This document shows positions 8,475-16,733 of a stretch of DNA of 64,000 bases, piece by piece. Below the pieces are notes generated by a model. It searched no databases and had not been told where the DNA came from. It saw only the letters and a list, made by a program, of their open reading frames with translations. The DNA comes from Pontiella agarivorans. Lineage in GTDB: Bacteria; Verrucomicrobiota; Kiritimatiellia; Kiritimatiellales; Pontiellaceae. How positions within the stretch are numbered: the first letter of the stretch is position 1; the number at the start of each line of letters is the position of its first letter. The position numbers and the translations under genes are program-made. Location: the NCBI RefSeq assembly GCF_034531395.1, contig NZ_JARVCO010000007.1, positions 248,001 to 312,000 of the forward strand, written 5' to 3'.

Positions 8475-9997
8475 GTACGGTAGAAATTGTTCAGAAACTA
8501 TGGAATCTATGCGATGTGCTGCGGGATGACGGGATTACCTATCACCAGTATGTCACCGAGCTGACCTATCTGCTGTTTCTGAAAATGGCCAAGGAAACCG
8601 GTCAGGAAAAAAATATTCCCGAAGGGTATCGCTGGGACGATCTGACCAAGCTGCAGGGAACTGATCTGAAGAAATTTTATGAAGAGCTGCTGCGCCACCT
8701 TGGGGGAGAAAAGTCCAAAGGACGCATCAAGGAAATCTATGCCAATGCCCGAAGTGACATTCAGCATCCGGCCAACCTCGCCAAGCTGATTTCCGAGCTG
8801 AACAAACTCGATTGGTATGAAGCGAAGAAAGAGGGTCTCGGCGACTTGTATGAAGGGCTGCTCCAGAAAAACTCGGAAGAGAAAAAGTCGGGAGCCGGAC
8901 AATATTTCACACCACGCCCCCTGATTGATTCCACGGTAAGGTTGATTCAGCCCGAATTGGGCGAACGCTGCTTTGACCCGGCGGCCGGAACCTTTGGGTT
9001 CATGATTGCCGCCAATCAGTATGTGGAGTCGAAATCAAACAAGTTTGAGTGGTCGGCGGCCCAGCGGGACTTTCAGCGGAAGAAAGCCTTCTCCGGCGTC
9101 GAGCTGGTGCAGGATGCGCATCGTCTGGCGCTCATGAATGCCATGCTCCACGATATTGAAGGCGAACTGCTGCTGGGTGATTCGCTCTCCAGCAGAGGGG
9201 AAAAGCTGAAAGACTATGATGTCATCCTGACCAACCCTCCCTTTGGCAACAAAAAAGGCGGGGAGCAGCCTTCGCGCACGGATCTGACCTATCCCACGTC
9301 CAACAAACAGCTCAACTTTCTGCAGGTGATTTACCGGTCACTCAGGAAGAATGGAAAATCGCGGGCAGCCGTTATTGTGCCGGACAACGTGTTGTTCGAG
9401 GCCGGAGCGGGCACAAGCATTCGCCGCGACCTGATGGACAAGTGCAACCTGCATACCATCCTGCGGCTGCCGACCGGAATTTTCTATGCGCAGGGCGTGA
9501 AAACCAATGTGCTGTTTTTCACGCGCGGAAAAACCGAAAAGAACAATACAAAGAGGGTGTGGGTCTACGACCTGCGTTCCAACATGCCCAGCTTTGGTAA
9601 ACGCACCCCGTTCGGCGATGCCCATCTTGCCCCCTTCGAAAAGGTCTATGGCAAAAAGGCTGATGGTTCCAGTGTTCGGAAAGAAGGGGAATGGAGCTTT
9701 CTCCCGGACGATGTGGAGCAGACCGAGGAGAATTCCCGCTGGCGCTGTTTTTCCAGGGATTGGATCCGCGACACCAAAGGCGACTCGCTCGATATTTCCT
9801 GGATCAAAGACAGCGACAGCGTCGACGCCGCCAACCTGCCCGAACCCAACGAACTCGCCGCCGAAGCCATGGGAGAGCTCACCGAGGCCCTGCGCGAACT
9901 CGATGGTCTCATGTCCGCCCTCGGATGCGCCGATGAAGCCGATGCCCAGAAAGCCCTGCTCGCCGAAGTCCTCGGCCTCGGAGGCGCAGAAGCATGA
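8471..9997 (+). CDS. hsdM: Type I DNA methyltransferase M subunit
   Basis: This 508-residue N6-adenine methyltransferase has the HsdM_N helical domain, then SAM motif I FDPAAGTFGFM (about 167) and catalytic motif IV NPPFGNK (about 254). With HsdS it methylates the recognition site, protecting host DNA, and it forms the core of the restriction complex. It overlaps hsdR by four bases and precedes hsdS by about 70 bp with a small hairpin between. Length and motifs are normal. Confidence 0.95.
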   Translation: MSTVEIVQKLWNLCDVLRDDGITYHQYVTELTYLLFLKMAKETGQEKNIPEGYRWDDLTKLQGTDLKKFYEELLRHLGGEKSKGRIKEIYANARSDIQHPANLAKLISELNKLDWYEAKKEGLGDLYEGLLQKNSEEKKSGAGQYFTPRPLIDSTVRLIQPELGERCFDPAAGTFGFMIAANQYVESKSNKFEWSAAQRDFQRKKAFSGVELVQDAHRLALMNAMLHDIEGELLLGDSLSSRGEKLKDYDVILTNPPFGNKKGGEQPSRTDLTYPTSNKQLNFLQVIYRSLRKNGKSRAAVIVPDNVLFEAGAGTSIRRDLMDKCNLHTILRLPTGIFYAQGVKTNVLFFTRGKTEKNNTKRVWVYDLRSNMPSFGKRTPFGDAHLAPFEKVYGKKADGSSVRKEGEWSFLPDDVEQTEENSRWRCFSRDWIRDTKGDSLDISWIKDSDSVDAANLPEPNELAAEAMGELTEALRELDGLMSALGCADEADAQKALLAEVLGLGGAEA

Positions 9998-10015
9998 TGG
10001 CTTGTAAAAAAGTAG

Positions 10016-10034
10016 AACGGGCGTCCCGCCCGTT
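10016..10034 (+). promoter_or_regulatory. Intercistronic hairpin between hsdM and hsdS
   Basis: An 8-bp perfect stem AACGGGCG/CGCCCGTT with a TCC loop, not followed by a T-tract, lies between the M and S genes. It may stabilise or partly block the transcript and set the M:S ratio; that is inference. Confidence 0.4.
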
Positions 10035-10066
10035 TATCCACGCTCGGCCGAATGTTGAGGTGGCGA

Positions 10067-11632
10067 ATGAGTGATGTGTCTATGCCCGAAGGATGGGCTA
10101 TATCAAAACTATCCGATGCCATTGCAGTGGACGGCGTCATTTCTGATGGAGATTGGGTTGAATCAAAAGATCAGGATCCGAATGGTGATGTTCGTCTGAT
10201 TCAATTGGCTGATATTGGTGATGGCGATTTTAGAAACAAGTCTAAGCGATTTATGACACCTGAAAGCGCAGATCGTCTAAATTGTACATACCTTGAAAAG
10301 GGGGATGTGTTGATTGCACGTATGCCAGATCCATTGGGACGTGCATGTCTATTTCCAGGCGTTGGACAGAAGGCTGTTACCGTTGTTGATGTTTGTCTTA
10401 TTCGGACTGGTGAAAACTCAGCTTTTTCAAATGACTTTCTTAAATACTGGATCAATACACCTGACATAAGAAATCTAATTGAAGCCAACGCTTCTGGTAC
10501 TACTCGAAAAAGAATAACTCGAAAAAAGTTGGAAGCTTTCGAATATCCCCTCCCCCCGCTGGCGGAGCAGAAAGAGATTGCGTTGCGGCTGGATGATTTA
10601 CTGGCGCAGGTGGACTCGATCAAAACCCGCCTCGACGGGCTCCCCGCCATCCTGAAACGCTTCCGCCAATCCACCCTCGCCGCCGCCACCTCCGGCAAAC
10701 TCACCGAGGAGTGGAGGGAGGAGAACAGCGGTAATGATAGTCTTAGGGAATACATTAAGGATTTAGAAGCTAGCCGCTTTGAGCATTGGAAGAAAATGCG
10801 GCTGGTCGAATTTGAACGGAAAGGAAAGACACCAGCTGACGACAAATGGCTTGCGAGGTACAAACCGGTCCGAGTGGATGAAGGGTTGCAAGGCATTCCT
10901 GATGTGTGGGAAGTGGAGCGTCTTGATTTCATCGCAGATGTAATAGACCCAAATCCCAAGCATAGGAATCCAAGATATTTCGATAAAGGATTCCACTTCA
11001 TATCGACCGCGCAGTTTGATGGAACTGATGGATTTGATTTAAGTAAGTGCCGGTTTGTGGCTAAAGAAACAATCGACGAACAAGGTGCTCGGTGCCGTTT
11101 TGATAAGAGAAGTATCGCGTTCTCTCGTAAAGGAACGATTGGCCATACAAGAATACTAGAACTAGACATCCCATTTGCATTGCTGGATTCCTTATGCGTG
11201 ATTAATTGTGATGCCGTTATTTCGAACAAATATCTCAACTATGTCCTTCGGGGGCCGCTCGTTGCTGGGCAGGTTGTTGAGAAGACTAAGGGGGTGGCGC
11301 TCAAGCAGGTGAGTGTCGGCGGTGTTCGAGAATTGTTAATTCCTCTCCCGTCTGTAGAAGAACAAACCGAAATCGTCCGACGAGTGGAGGAGCTATTTGC
11401 CTTTGCGGATCAGGTGGAGCAGCGGGTGAAAGAAGCGCAGGCGCACGTCAACCACCTCACCCAATCCATCCTCGCCAAAGCCTTCCGCGGCGAACTCACC
11501 GAGCAATGGAGGCGCGAAAACCCCGACCTAATAACCGGCGAAAACTCCGCCGCCGCCTTATTGCAGCGCATCAAAACCGAACGCGAAAAACTCACCCCTA
11601 AAAAGAAGCCTCGAAAAAGGAGAAGTCCTTGA
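10067..11632 (+). CDS. hsdS: Type I specificity subunit S
   Basis: The 521-residue protein has two target recognition domains (about 1-165 and 265-430), each followed by a conserved helical repeat: LPPLAEQKEIALRLDDLL... and LPSVEEQTEIVRRVEELF..., both ending with a GKLTEEWR/GELTEQWR block. HsdS decides the bipartite DNA target. Start MSDVSMPEGW was taken because GAGGTGG lies just upstream; an ATG at 10052 has no such site. The recognition domains are visibly AT-richer than the conserved repeats, a sign of domain swapping. The target sequence cannot be predicted here. Confidence 0.92.
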   Translation: MSDVSMPEGWAISKLSDAIAVDGVISDGDWVESKDQDPNGDVRLIQLADIGDGDFRNKSKRFMTPESADRLNCTYLEKGDVLIARMPDPLGRACLFPGVGQKAVTVVDVCLIRTGENSAFSNDFLKYWINTPDIRNLIEANASGTTRKRITRKKLEAFEYPLPPLAEQKEIALRLDDLLAQVDSIKTRLDGLPAILKRFRQSTLAAATSGKLTEEWREENSGNDSLREYIKDLEASRFEHWKKMRLVEFERKGKTPADDKWLARYKPVRVDEGLQGIPDVWEVERLDFIADVIDPNPKHRNPRYFDKGFHFISTAQFDGTDGFDLSKCRFVAKETIDEQGARCRFDKRSIAFSRKGTIGHTRILELDIPFALLDSLCVINCDAVISNKYLNYVLRGPLVAGQVVEKTKGVALKQVSVGGVRELLIPLPSVEEQTEIVRRVEELFAFADQVEQRVKEAQAHVNHLTQSILAKAFRGELTEQWRRENPDLITGENSAAALLQRIKTEREKLTPKKKPRKRRSP

Positions 11633-11703
11633 GTTATAAAATAAGAGGTGAGTTTGGGCCGGAAAAGGTGGAGGCTCAGCTCGGAAAGTTCCCGGCGGGT
11701 TAG
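11629..11703 (+). CDS. Possible 24-residue ORF coupled to hsdS
   Basis: TTG at 11629 overlaps the hsdS stop as TTGA and lies behind AAGGAG with normal spacing. It encodes MSYKIRGEFGPEKVEAQLGK plus four residues before TAG. No family is recognised. It may be the 5' stub of a gene lost from the operon or a small peptide. The ribosome site and overlap support translation; a role does not follow. Confidence 0.3.
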   Translation: MSYKIRGEFGPEKVEAQLGKFPAG

Positions 11704-11713
11704 TCTTGACCAT

Positions 11714-11729
11714 TTAACCTTTAAGTTAA
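11714..11729. promoter_or_regulatory. Inverted repeat upstream of the toxin gene
   Basis: TTAAC-CTTTAA-GTTAA lies four bases before the higB start, with TTGACC at 11706. Toxin-antitoxin operons are commonly self-repressed at such short palindromes by the antitoxin; assignment here is inference. Confidence 0.4.
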
Positions 11730-11732
11730 ACT

Positions 11733-12134
11733 ATGACGTTGTCTCTTCACATTCTGAAAGAAACTAAGCAACTCACAATCTGCGCGATTGGTGATGGGCA
11801 GCAGGTACGGGTTCTTGATTTTCTTGAGGAAATGCAACAGAAAAGACCGAAGGAAGTGAGTAAAATGGCAGCCTTGTTGGACCGTGTGGTGGAGCATGGC
11901 ATTCCGAAAGACAGGCAAAAATGTCGTACTTTGGGCAATAAGCTCTATGAGTTTAAGACCCCGGGCGGGTTGCGCATCGTGTGGTTTTGGGATGAGGGAA
12001 AAATGGTGGTCTGCACGCATGGATTTAGCAAATCAACCCGAAAGACCCCTCGTGGCCAAATCGAGCGCGCCCTTTCTATGAAGGCGGATTATTTTGAAGC
12101 CAAGTCTAAGGGAACGCTTCAGCAGGAGAATTAG
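11733..12134 (+). CDS. higB: HigB/RelE-superfamily toxin (Gp49-like)
   Basis: This 133-residue protein matches phage-derived Gp49/HigB toxins: a central KCRTLGNKLYEFKTPGGLRIVWFWDEGKMVVCTHGFSKSTRKTPRGQIERA block with the basic and aromatic residues of RelE-fold mRNA interferases. Such toxins cleave mRNA at the ribosome. It comes before its antitoxin, the HigBA order, with a two-base gap. Together with the SecB-like gene it forms a tripartite module. Confidence 0.85.
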   Translation: MTLSLHILKETKQLTICAIGDGQQVRVLDFLEEMQQKRPKEVSKMAALLDRVVEHGIPKDRQKCRTLGNKLYEFKTPGGLRIVWFWDEGKMVVCTHGFSKSTRKTPRGQIERALSMKADYFEAKSKGTLQQEN

Positions 12135-12136
12135 GT

Positions 12137-12556
12137 ATGAATGCAAGTGATCGGTTTAACGCGATTCAGGAACAAGCTCGAGAAACGGATACCTATTGGG
12201 TTGAAAAGGCAATTATTGAGTGCACGGAAGAGATGGTTGCCCGAATGGAGGATGCTGGACTCAATCGTTCGGAGCTGGCCCGTCGTCTGGGTAAAAAGCC
12301 TGCTTTTGTCACAAAGTTATTGCGCGGAAATAACAACTTTACCTTTGAAACTGCGGTAAAGATTGCCCGTGCGCTGGACACGGAATTTGTGCCTCATTTG
12401 CGCCCCAAGGGATGGAAAACCCAATGGATGGATTACTCTCCGCCGAAACCGGAGGAATCCCCAATTCCGCTCAACTTGAAAAAGCAGGAGTATGGCCAGG
12501 ACGTTAGTGCCGTAGCAACTGGAGACGAAAATGAAACCTTCGCCCTTACAGCTTGA
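12137..12556 (+). CDS. higA: HigA-type antitoxin with C-terminal extension
   Basis: The protein of 139 residues has an XRE-type helix-turn-helix (LNRSELARRLGKKPAFVTKLLRG, about 45-67), which should bind the toxin promoter. After the DNA-binding part there is a polar, proline-rich tail of about 40 residues (PPKPEESPIPLNLKKQEYG...). In toxin-antitoxin-chaperone systems such a tail is the chaperone addiction region that makes the antitoxin depend on SecB-like partner binding. The 3' end overlaps the chaperone gene by 26 bp. Confidence 0.85.
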   Translation: MNASDRFNAIQEQARETDTYWVEKAIIECTEEMVARMEDAGLNRSELARRLGKKPAFVTKLLRGNNNFTFETAVKIARALDTEFVPHLRPKGWKTQWMDYSPPKPEESPIPLNLKKQEYGQDVSAVATGDENETFALTA

Positions 12557-12968
12557 ATCCTACATGTTCACCCGTGTCCATGTGGATGCGTGCGATAATC
12601 CGGCGTGTCAGGACATCGAAGGAACCGGGCAGTTTGAGTCCAATACCCACTGCCAGCAGCATAATGAAGACGCTTCCCGTTGGATGGTGACGGTTGGCCT
12701 TGCTTTTGTGCAGGCGGATGGCGAGGAATGCCCTCCCTATACGATCGATATTGAAGTGGTCGGTTTTTTCCATGTGGCAGATGAATTTCCTGAGGAAAAG
12801 AAAATATCTATGGTCAAGGCAAACGCTCCGGCCATCCTGTTCGGTGCTATACGCGAGATGGTGGCGAATATAACCTCGCGCGGGCCGTATCCCAGATTCG
12901 ATTTGCCGACGGTAACCTTTATTGATGAAGCGCAGCCAAAGGCTGTGAAGGCAAATGGTGCTGAGTAG
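12531..12968 (+). CDS. SecB-like chaperone of a toxin-antitoxin-chaperone module
   Basis: The 145-residue protein carries the SecB fold signature in its second half: ANAPAILFGAIREMVANITSRGPYPRFDLPTVTFIDEA, which aligns with the SecB segment around NILFPYARE...SRGTFPQLNLAPVNF. It starts inside the antitoxin gene behind GGAGACGAAA. In the Mycobacterium Rv1955-1957 type of module the SecB-like partner folds and protects HigA. An extra Cys/His-rich N-terminus (HVDACDNPAC..THCQQH) is unusual. A plain SecB for export is less likely given the context. Confidence 0.82.
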   Translation: MKPSPLQLESYMFTRVHVDACDNPACQDIEGTGQFESNTHCQQHNEDASRWMVTVGLAFVQADGEECPPYTIDIEVVGFFHVADEFPEEKKISMVKANAPAILFGAIREMVANITSRGPYPRFDLPTVTFIDEAQPKAVKANGAE

Positions 12969-12971
12969 TAA

Positions 12972-13232
12972 GTGTTACGCTGGCGCGGTAAATGCTATTT
13001 TCTGCCCGGATGCCATCCTATATCAGAGGATCTCCTGTCAGGATCAGGAGATGGTATCTCCTCCGGTTTTACAGACAATGAGCTCTCTGCTTTAGAGATC
13101 GCCGGGTTACTGCACCGTAAGGAGCAGACGGTCCGGCAATATATTGAGGAACTACGGTCTGGCGGTCAGTTGGAATCAAAATATCCGTTGAAAACTCATC
13201 CTAAACAAAAATGCCGAGCATCCAGTAAGTAA
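12972..13232 (+). pseudogene. C-terminal winged-helix fragment
   Basis: The 86-codon frame has a low-complexity start and then a helix-turn-helix like segment (LSALEIAGLLHRKEQTVRQYIEELRSGGQLESKYPLKTHPKQ), similar to the wing region that closes many ATP-binding or Fic-type regulatory proteins. No N-terminal partner domain is present upstream, so it looks like a stranded 3' end. It might also be a short DNA-binding protein starting at GTG 12972, which has no clear ribosome site. Confidence 0.35.
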
Positions 13233-13284
13233 TATGTTTCTGGGAATCGAAAAAGATAAGGGATTGTTTTACGAGGGTGGTGAT

Positions 13285-14157
13285 ATGTCCCAGGGGATGC
13301 GGGCGGTGCTGCCTCCTCCGCACCTTTTCGATATGCAGATTGGTGAGACACCCGCCGATGCACTGAAAAATTTGATCGAAGCGGAGAAAAATGAATTCAA
13401 GAAGTTTCTTTTTCGGGAGGACAGTTTTGATCCGGTTTCCATGGTCCGGCGCGGACGGATTTATCAACCCTATCCAGAGCAACCGAATGAGTGTCGTGTT
13501 GCAGCGATTGATGCATATGATGGTCTCATCGCGCATCAATACGCATCGGCAGTAATTAAAAAGAGGCTGCATACCTATCAGCCCTACGCGCTGAGCCTCA
13601 ACGGTCCGGATCAGAAATATGCCATCATTGGCACCCAATCAGCATACTCCCTCTGGCGCATCGTTTCCAATGACCGGATGTATCTGAACGATGAATTGCT
13701 GACTCTGCGACCGCTCCATTCCATGGGCGCTCTTCCTGATTTGGATCTTCGTGAAGTTTCCGACCCCTGGAAAACAAAAGTGGAAGAGACGGTCAATAAA
13801 GTCGTTGATGCGATGACGTTTGCCAATGCCGACTCCATCATCGAACTCTGCCGCCACGCTGCCAGCGCCGCGCTCTTTGCCCATTTTCATGAGGATATAA
13901 AGAACCTTGCCGGCACGGACCTCGGTCCATTGGCAAAACGGGCTGGAGACGAGGGCTTACATATCGTCGCCCACTGCGGACACCTCATTGCGAAGTTCCA
14001 TTCCCGCATCAAGCCGAACAACCAGGTCCATTTTGAAAGCCGCCCACCAACCGACCGCGATGCCGAACTGGCCATCTACAGCCTCTCCTGCATCCTCAGT
14101 GATTTGAAATTAACTCCTGAAAACCAAGGATACTTTCCGCATGAACCTAAACATTAG
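13285..14157 (+). CDS. Unrecognised 290-residue protein
   Basis: No family is recognised. The protein is soluble-looking, with no signal peptide or membrane segment. It has a helical C-terminal half with a His/Cys cluster (ELCRHAASAALFAHFHED, then GLHIVAHCGHLIAKFHS), which could bind metal. Start MSQGMRAVLPPPHLF was chosen because GAGGGTGG precedes it; an ATG at 13234 has no ribosome site. It lies between the toxin-antitoxin-chaperone module and the dead hip operon in a defence-rich island, so a defence or phage-related role is possible but unproven. Confidence 0.6.
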   Translation: MSQGMRAVLPPPHLFDMQIGETPADALKNLIEAEKNEFKKFLFREDSFDPVSMVRRGRIYQPYPEQPNECRVAAIDAYDGLIAHQYASAVIKKRLHTYQPYALSLNGPDQKYAIIGTQSAYSLWRIVSNDRMYLNDELLTLRPLHSMGALPDLDLREVSDPWKTKVEETVNKVVDAMTFANADSIIELCRHAASAALFAHFHEDIKNLAGTDLGPLAKRAGDEGLHIVAHCGHLIAKFHSRIKPNNQVHFESRPPTDRDAELAIYSLSCILSDLKLTPENQGYFPHEPKH

Positions 14158-14168
14158 AAGGACGTTGT

Positions 14169-14553
14169 TTATCTTAGGTTTAGACGCTCAGCCCTATCCT
14201 GAATAAGGGCGGTGTATAGTTCTTTCATCGCTTGCGAGCAGGGTCCGGATTCCAATGTCTGGAATGCTGCGTCAAGATGGTGACTGAAACGTGAGAACAC
14301 GTTGGCAACCTGTTTGTCATTCAGGCGCAGGAAGTCAGCTCGGTCCAGGCGTCGTTTGCGGCCGTTGATGGTGAGAGCGGATTCTTCGGGGCTTCCGGAA
14401 GCAGCAACCGGGTGGGTAACAGGTCGTAGGATGGGGATCGGGGAAGATCGGCGGCCTGGTGAATCCAAACAGCTTTTTGCAGCAGGTAGCGTGAAAGAGG
14501 TCTTCACCGTTTTCCAATGGTTGGAGACAGATGTGGCAGGTTGGTTTAGTCAT
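14169..14553 (-). pseudogene. hipA remnant with internal deletion
   Basis: It starts at ATG 14553 as MTKPTCHICLQPLENGEDLFHATCCKKLFG, the short N-terminus of split HipA kinases. The sequence then jumps to the C-terminal part, seen in other frames as YDLLPTRLLLPEAP and then ALTINGRKRRLDRADFLRLNDKQVANVF. Most of the kinase domain (roughly 200 residues, including the catalytic part) is missing and the pieces are in different frames, so no toxin can be made. It overlaps the end of the hipA N-domain remnant as in intact hip operons. Confidence 0.75.
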
Positions 14554-14815
14554 GCTCTACCTCCATCGGAACAATAGAAACCGCGCCGATACAATCACGG
14601 CAGCAGCTCAACAGCAGTCCCATGCGATCCCGCGGATTCAGCTTCCAGGTATTTTCGGCAATGTTCAGCAACCATCCTTCCGGGATCAGTCCGTCAAAGA
14701 ACGGGAACAGGCGTTTATCTTCAAAGGGCTCTTTCTGGAGCGGAAGTGACAGCCTGATGGGGGCGGCATCATTCTGTGCGAGATAATCCGCCGTGTAGGA
14801 GAACCGGTAATAAAT
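14546..14815 (-). pseudogene. HipA N-terminal domain protein remnant
   Basis: The open frame encodes YRFSYTADYLAQND...IRLSLPLQKEPFEDKRLFPFFDGLIPEGWLL...RDRMGLLLSCCRDCIGAVSIV, the 'couple_hipA' N-domain found as a separate protein in split HipBA systems. It has no start codon: the frame is closed by TAA at 14816-14818, where the first residues of hipB are fused out of frame. The 5' part was therefore lost by a deletion between hipB and this gene. Confidence 0.75.
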
Positions 14816-14832
14816 TTAATCAGTGGATCGGT

Positions 14833-14945
14833 CATAATATCCCCCTTCGGGTATAAAATAATTCGAATGGCTTATGCTAATCCCGTTCGGGTATAGGAAG
14901 GGACAAATTGGGGTTAATGTTCCTGATCGGGTATATAAATGGTGT
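14833..14945 (-). promoter_or_regulatory. hipB start stub and three operator repeats
   Basis: ATG at 14835 behind AGGGGGATATT opens MTDPLIKFIT, the typical beginning of HipB-type antitoxins, before the deletion. Upstream, CGGGTATA occurs at 14848, 14888 and 14938 (spacing 40 and 50 bp), each next to a partial opposite half, e.g. CCCGTTCGGG at 14882. These look like HipB operators left behind after the operon decayed. Confidence 0.6.
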
Positions 14946-15128
14946 TATTCGATGAAGGGATCGATTCGGTTGGCCTCTGCTGTTGCCCCGCGGATCCACT
15001 CGCCCAGGGAGAGGAAGAGGTGCGTTGCATCCAGAGAAAGAAAACCTAACCCGGCAGAACTTTCAGCCGGTTCTGCCGTAGGGCATCCGTATGGGAGAGA
15101 CGGGGGATTGAGGTTTAGCTTTGTTTGG

Positions 15129-16406
15129 TCAGGGTGCGGCAACGACTTCGCAGACGGCGTTGCAGAGGCGGGTCAGTTCGGTTTTGGAAATAATGAAGGG
15201 CGGCATGAGGTAGATGAGCCGGCCGAAGGGCCGGACCCATACGCCGCGTTCTACAAACTGTTTCTGAATTTCGGCCATATTTACGGGTTCGTTCAGTTCG
15301 ATTACGCCGATGGCTCCGAGGCAGCGTACGGCTTTGACGCCCGGCAGCTTTCGGCAGGGCTGCAGGCCGTCGGTCAGCTGCTGTTCTATCGAGGCCACGG
15401 TGGTTTTCCAGTTGGAGTTGAGCAGCAGATCGATGCTGGCATTGGCGACGGCGCAGGCGAGGGGATTACCCATAAAGGTGGGGCCGTGCATAAAAACGCC
15501 GGGTTCGCCGGAGCTGATTCCGTCGGCCACGCGGTCGGTGGCCAGCGTGGCGGCAAAGCTCATATAGCCGCCGGTAATGGCTTTTCCGAGGCACATAATA
15601 TCCGGAGTGATTCCGGCATATTCGCAGGCGAAGAGTTTTCCGGTTCGGCCGAATCCGGTGGCGATTTCGTCGGCAATCAGGAGGACATCATATTCATCGC
15701 AGAGTGACCGGAGGGTTTTCAGGTATTCCGGTGAATAAAACCACATGCCGCCGGCGCCCTGGACGATGGGCTCAAGAATGACGGCGGCGAGCTCATCGTG
15801 ATGCTGCCGGATGATGGCGGCGAGCGGTTCAATGTCGGCGGGGTTCCATGGAGCACCGAACGGGGTTTCCGGCCGGTCGGCAAAATAGTGGATCGGGAGG
15901 GAGCCTTTGAAAATATGGTGCATGCCGGTTTCGGGATCGCAGACCGACATGGCGTTCCAGGTGTCGCCATGATAGCCGGAGCGGATGGTGGCAAATTTGG
16001 TTTTTGTCTTTCTGCCCGAGGACCAGAACTGCATCGCCATTTTCATGGCCACTTCCACGGCAACGGAGCCGGAATCGCAGAAAAAGACTTTCTGCAGGTT
16101 CTCCGGCGTTATTTCGACCAGTTTCTGTGCCAGCTTCACGGCGGGTTCATGGGTCAGGCCGCCGAACATAACGTGCGACATTCTGCTGAGCTGGGCTTCT
16201 GCCGCGGCATTCAGTGCAGGATGGTTATAACCGTGAACGGCCGCCCACCAGGAGGACATGCCGTCGATGAGTTCCCGTCCGTCTTTCAGAAAAATGCGGC
16301 ATCCTTCGGCCCGCTCAACGGGGTAGACGGGCAACGGATTATGCGTGGAGGTATACGGGTGCCAGATGTGCTGTCGGTCGATATCGATGAGTTCATTTAA
16401 ATTCAT
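15129..16406 (-). CDS. bioA: Adenosylmethionine-8-amino-7-oxononanoate aminotransferase
   Basis: This 425-residue PLP enzyme matches Bio[12 protein letters not shown] near the N-terminus, [18 protein letters not shown], the PLP lysine region [19 protein letters not shown], and the class III aminotransferase block [20 protein letters not shown]. BioA converts KAPA to DAPA in biotin synthesis, using SAM as amino donor. Start taken at [15 protein letters not shown]; an upstream GTG is possible. No other bio gene lies nearby, so it is a lone locus. Confidence 0.95.
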   Translation of the reverse strand: MNLNELIDIDRQHIWHPYTSTHNPLPVYPVERAEGCRIFLKDGRELIDGMSSWWAAVHGYNHPALNAAAEAQLSRMSHVMFGGLTHEPAVKLAQKLVEITPENLQKVFFCDSGSVAVEVAMKMAMQFWSSGRKTKTKFATIRSGYHGDTWNAMSVCDPETGMHHIFKGSLPIHYFADRPETPFGAPWNPADIEPLAAIIRQHHDELAAVILEPIVQGAGGMWFYSPEYLKTLRSLCDEYDVLLIADEIATGFGRTGKLFACEYAGITPDIMCLGKAITGGYMSFAATLATDRVADGISSGEPGVFMHGPTFMGNPLACAVANASIDLLLNSNWKTTVASIEQQLTDGLQPCRKLPGVKAVRCLGAIGVIELNEPVNMAEIQKQFVERGVWVRPFGRLIYLMPPFIISKTELTRLCNAVCEVVAAP

Positions 16407-16733
16407 AGATTGAAACCAGACCACAGGAGGGCGTTTCGGGCAAACAAAAATAAAAATACCTACAATTCATAGGCAAAAAGATCGAATGATCCCTTGAGGG
16501 GTATGTGCTCATCCGCTCTACTTATGCCGAGTTAAGAAAAAAAAGGATGACTTAACGCCATAAAAACAGCTGTTCCGAGAAGCATTTTCGGCGGGCCGGA
16601 GCGCCCGGTTTATGGGCGTGGCCGGGCCAAGCGTTTTACGCAAAGCCCGTTCTTTCCGATGAATATCAGGGGATATGTCCTGATGTTGTTTTTTATTTCA
16701 GCTGTATAACCCGAACAGAATAGGAGACCCGTT
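16407..16733. other. 327-bp intergenic region with inverted repeats
   Basis: No coding frame is seen. GTTAAG (16531-16536) and CTTAAC (16551-16556) form an inverted repeat around an A-rich spacer. A GC-rich hairpin is possible at about 16593-16627 (CGCCC/GGGCG inside GGCC-rich arms). The region should hold the promoters of bioA (leftward) and of the porin gene (rightward); a specific regulator cannot be named. Confidence 0.4.

Noticed and set aside
14874-15707. Rightward ORF of 277 codons opposite the bioA 3' half
   Set aside because: It is antisense to a complete bioA and has no family signal.
15129-16406. Possible start of a biotin operon
   Set aside because: No other bio gene flanks bioA in the window.
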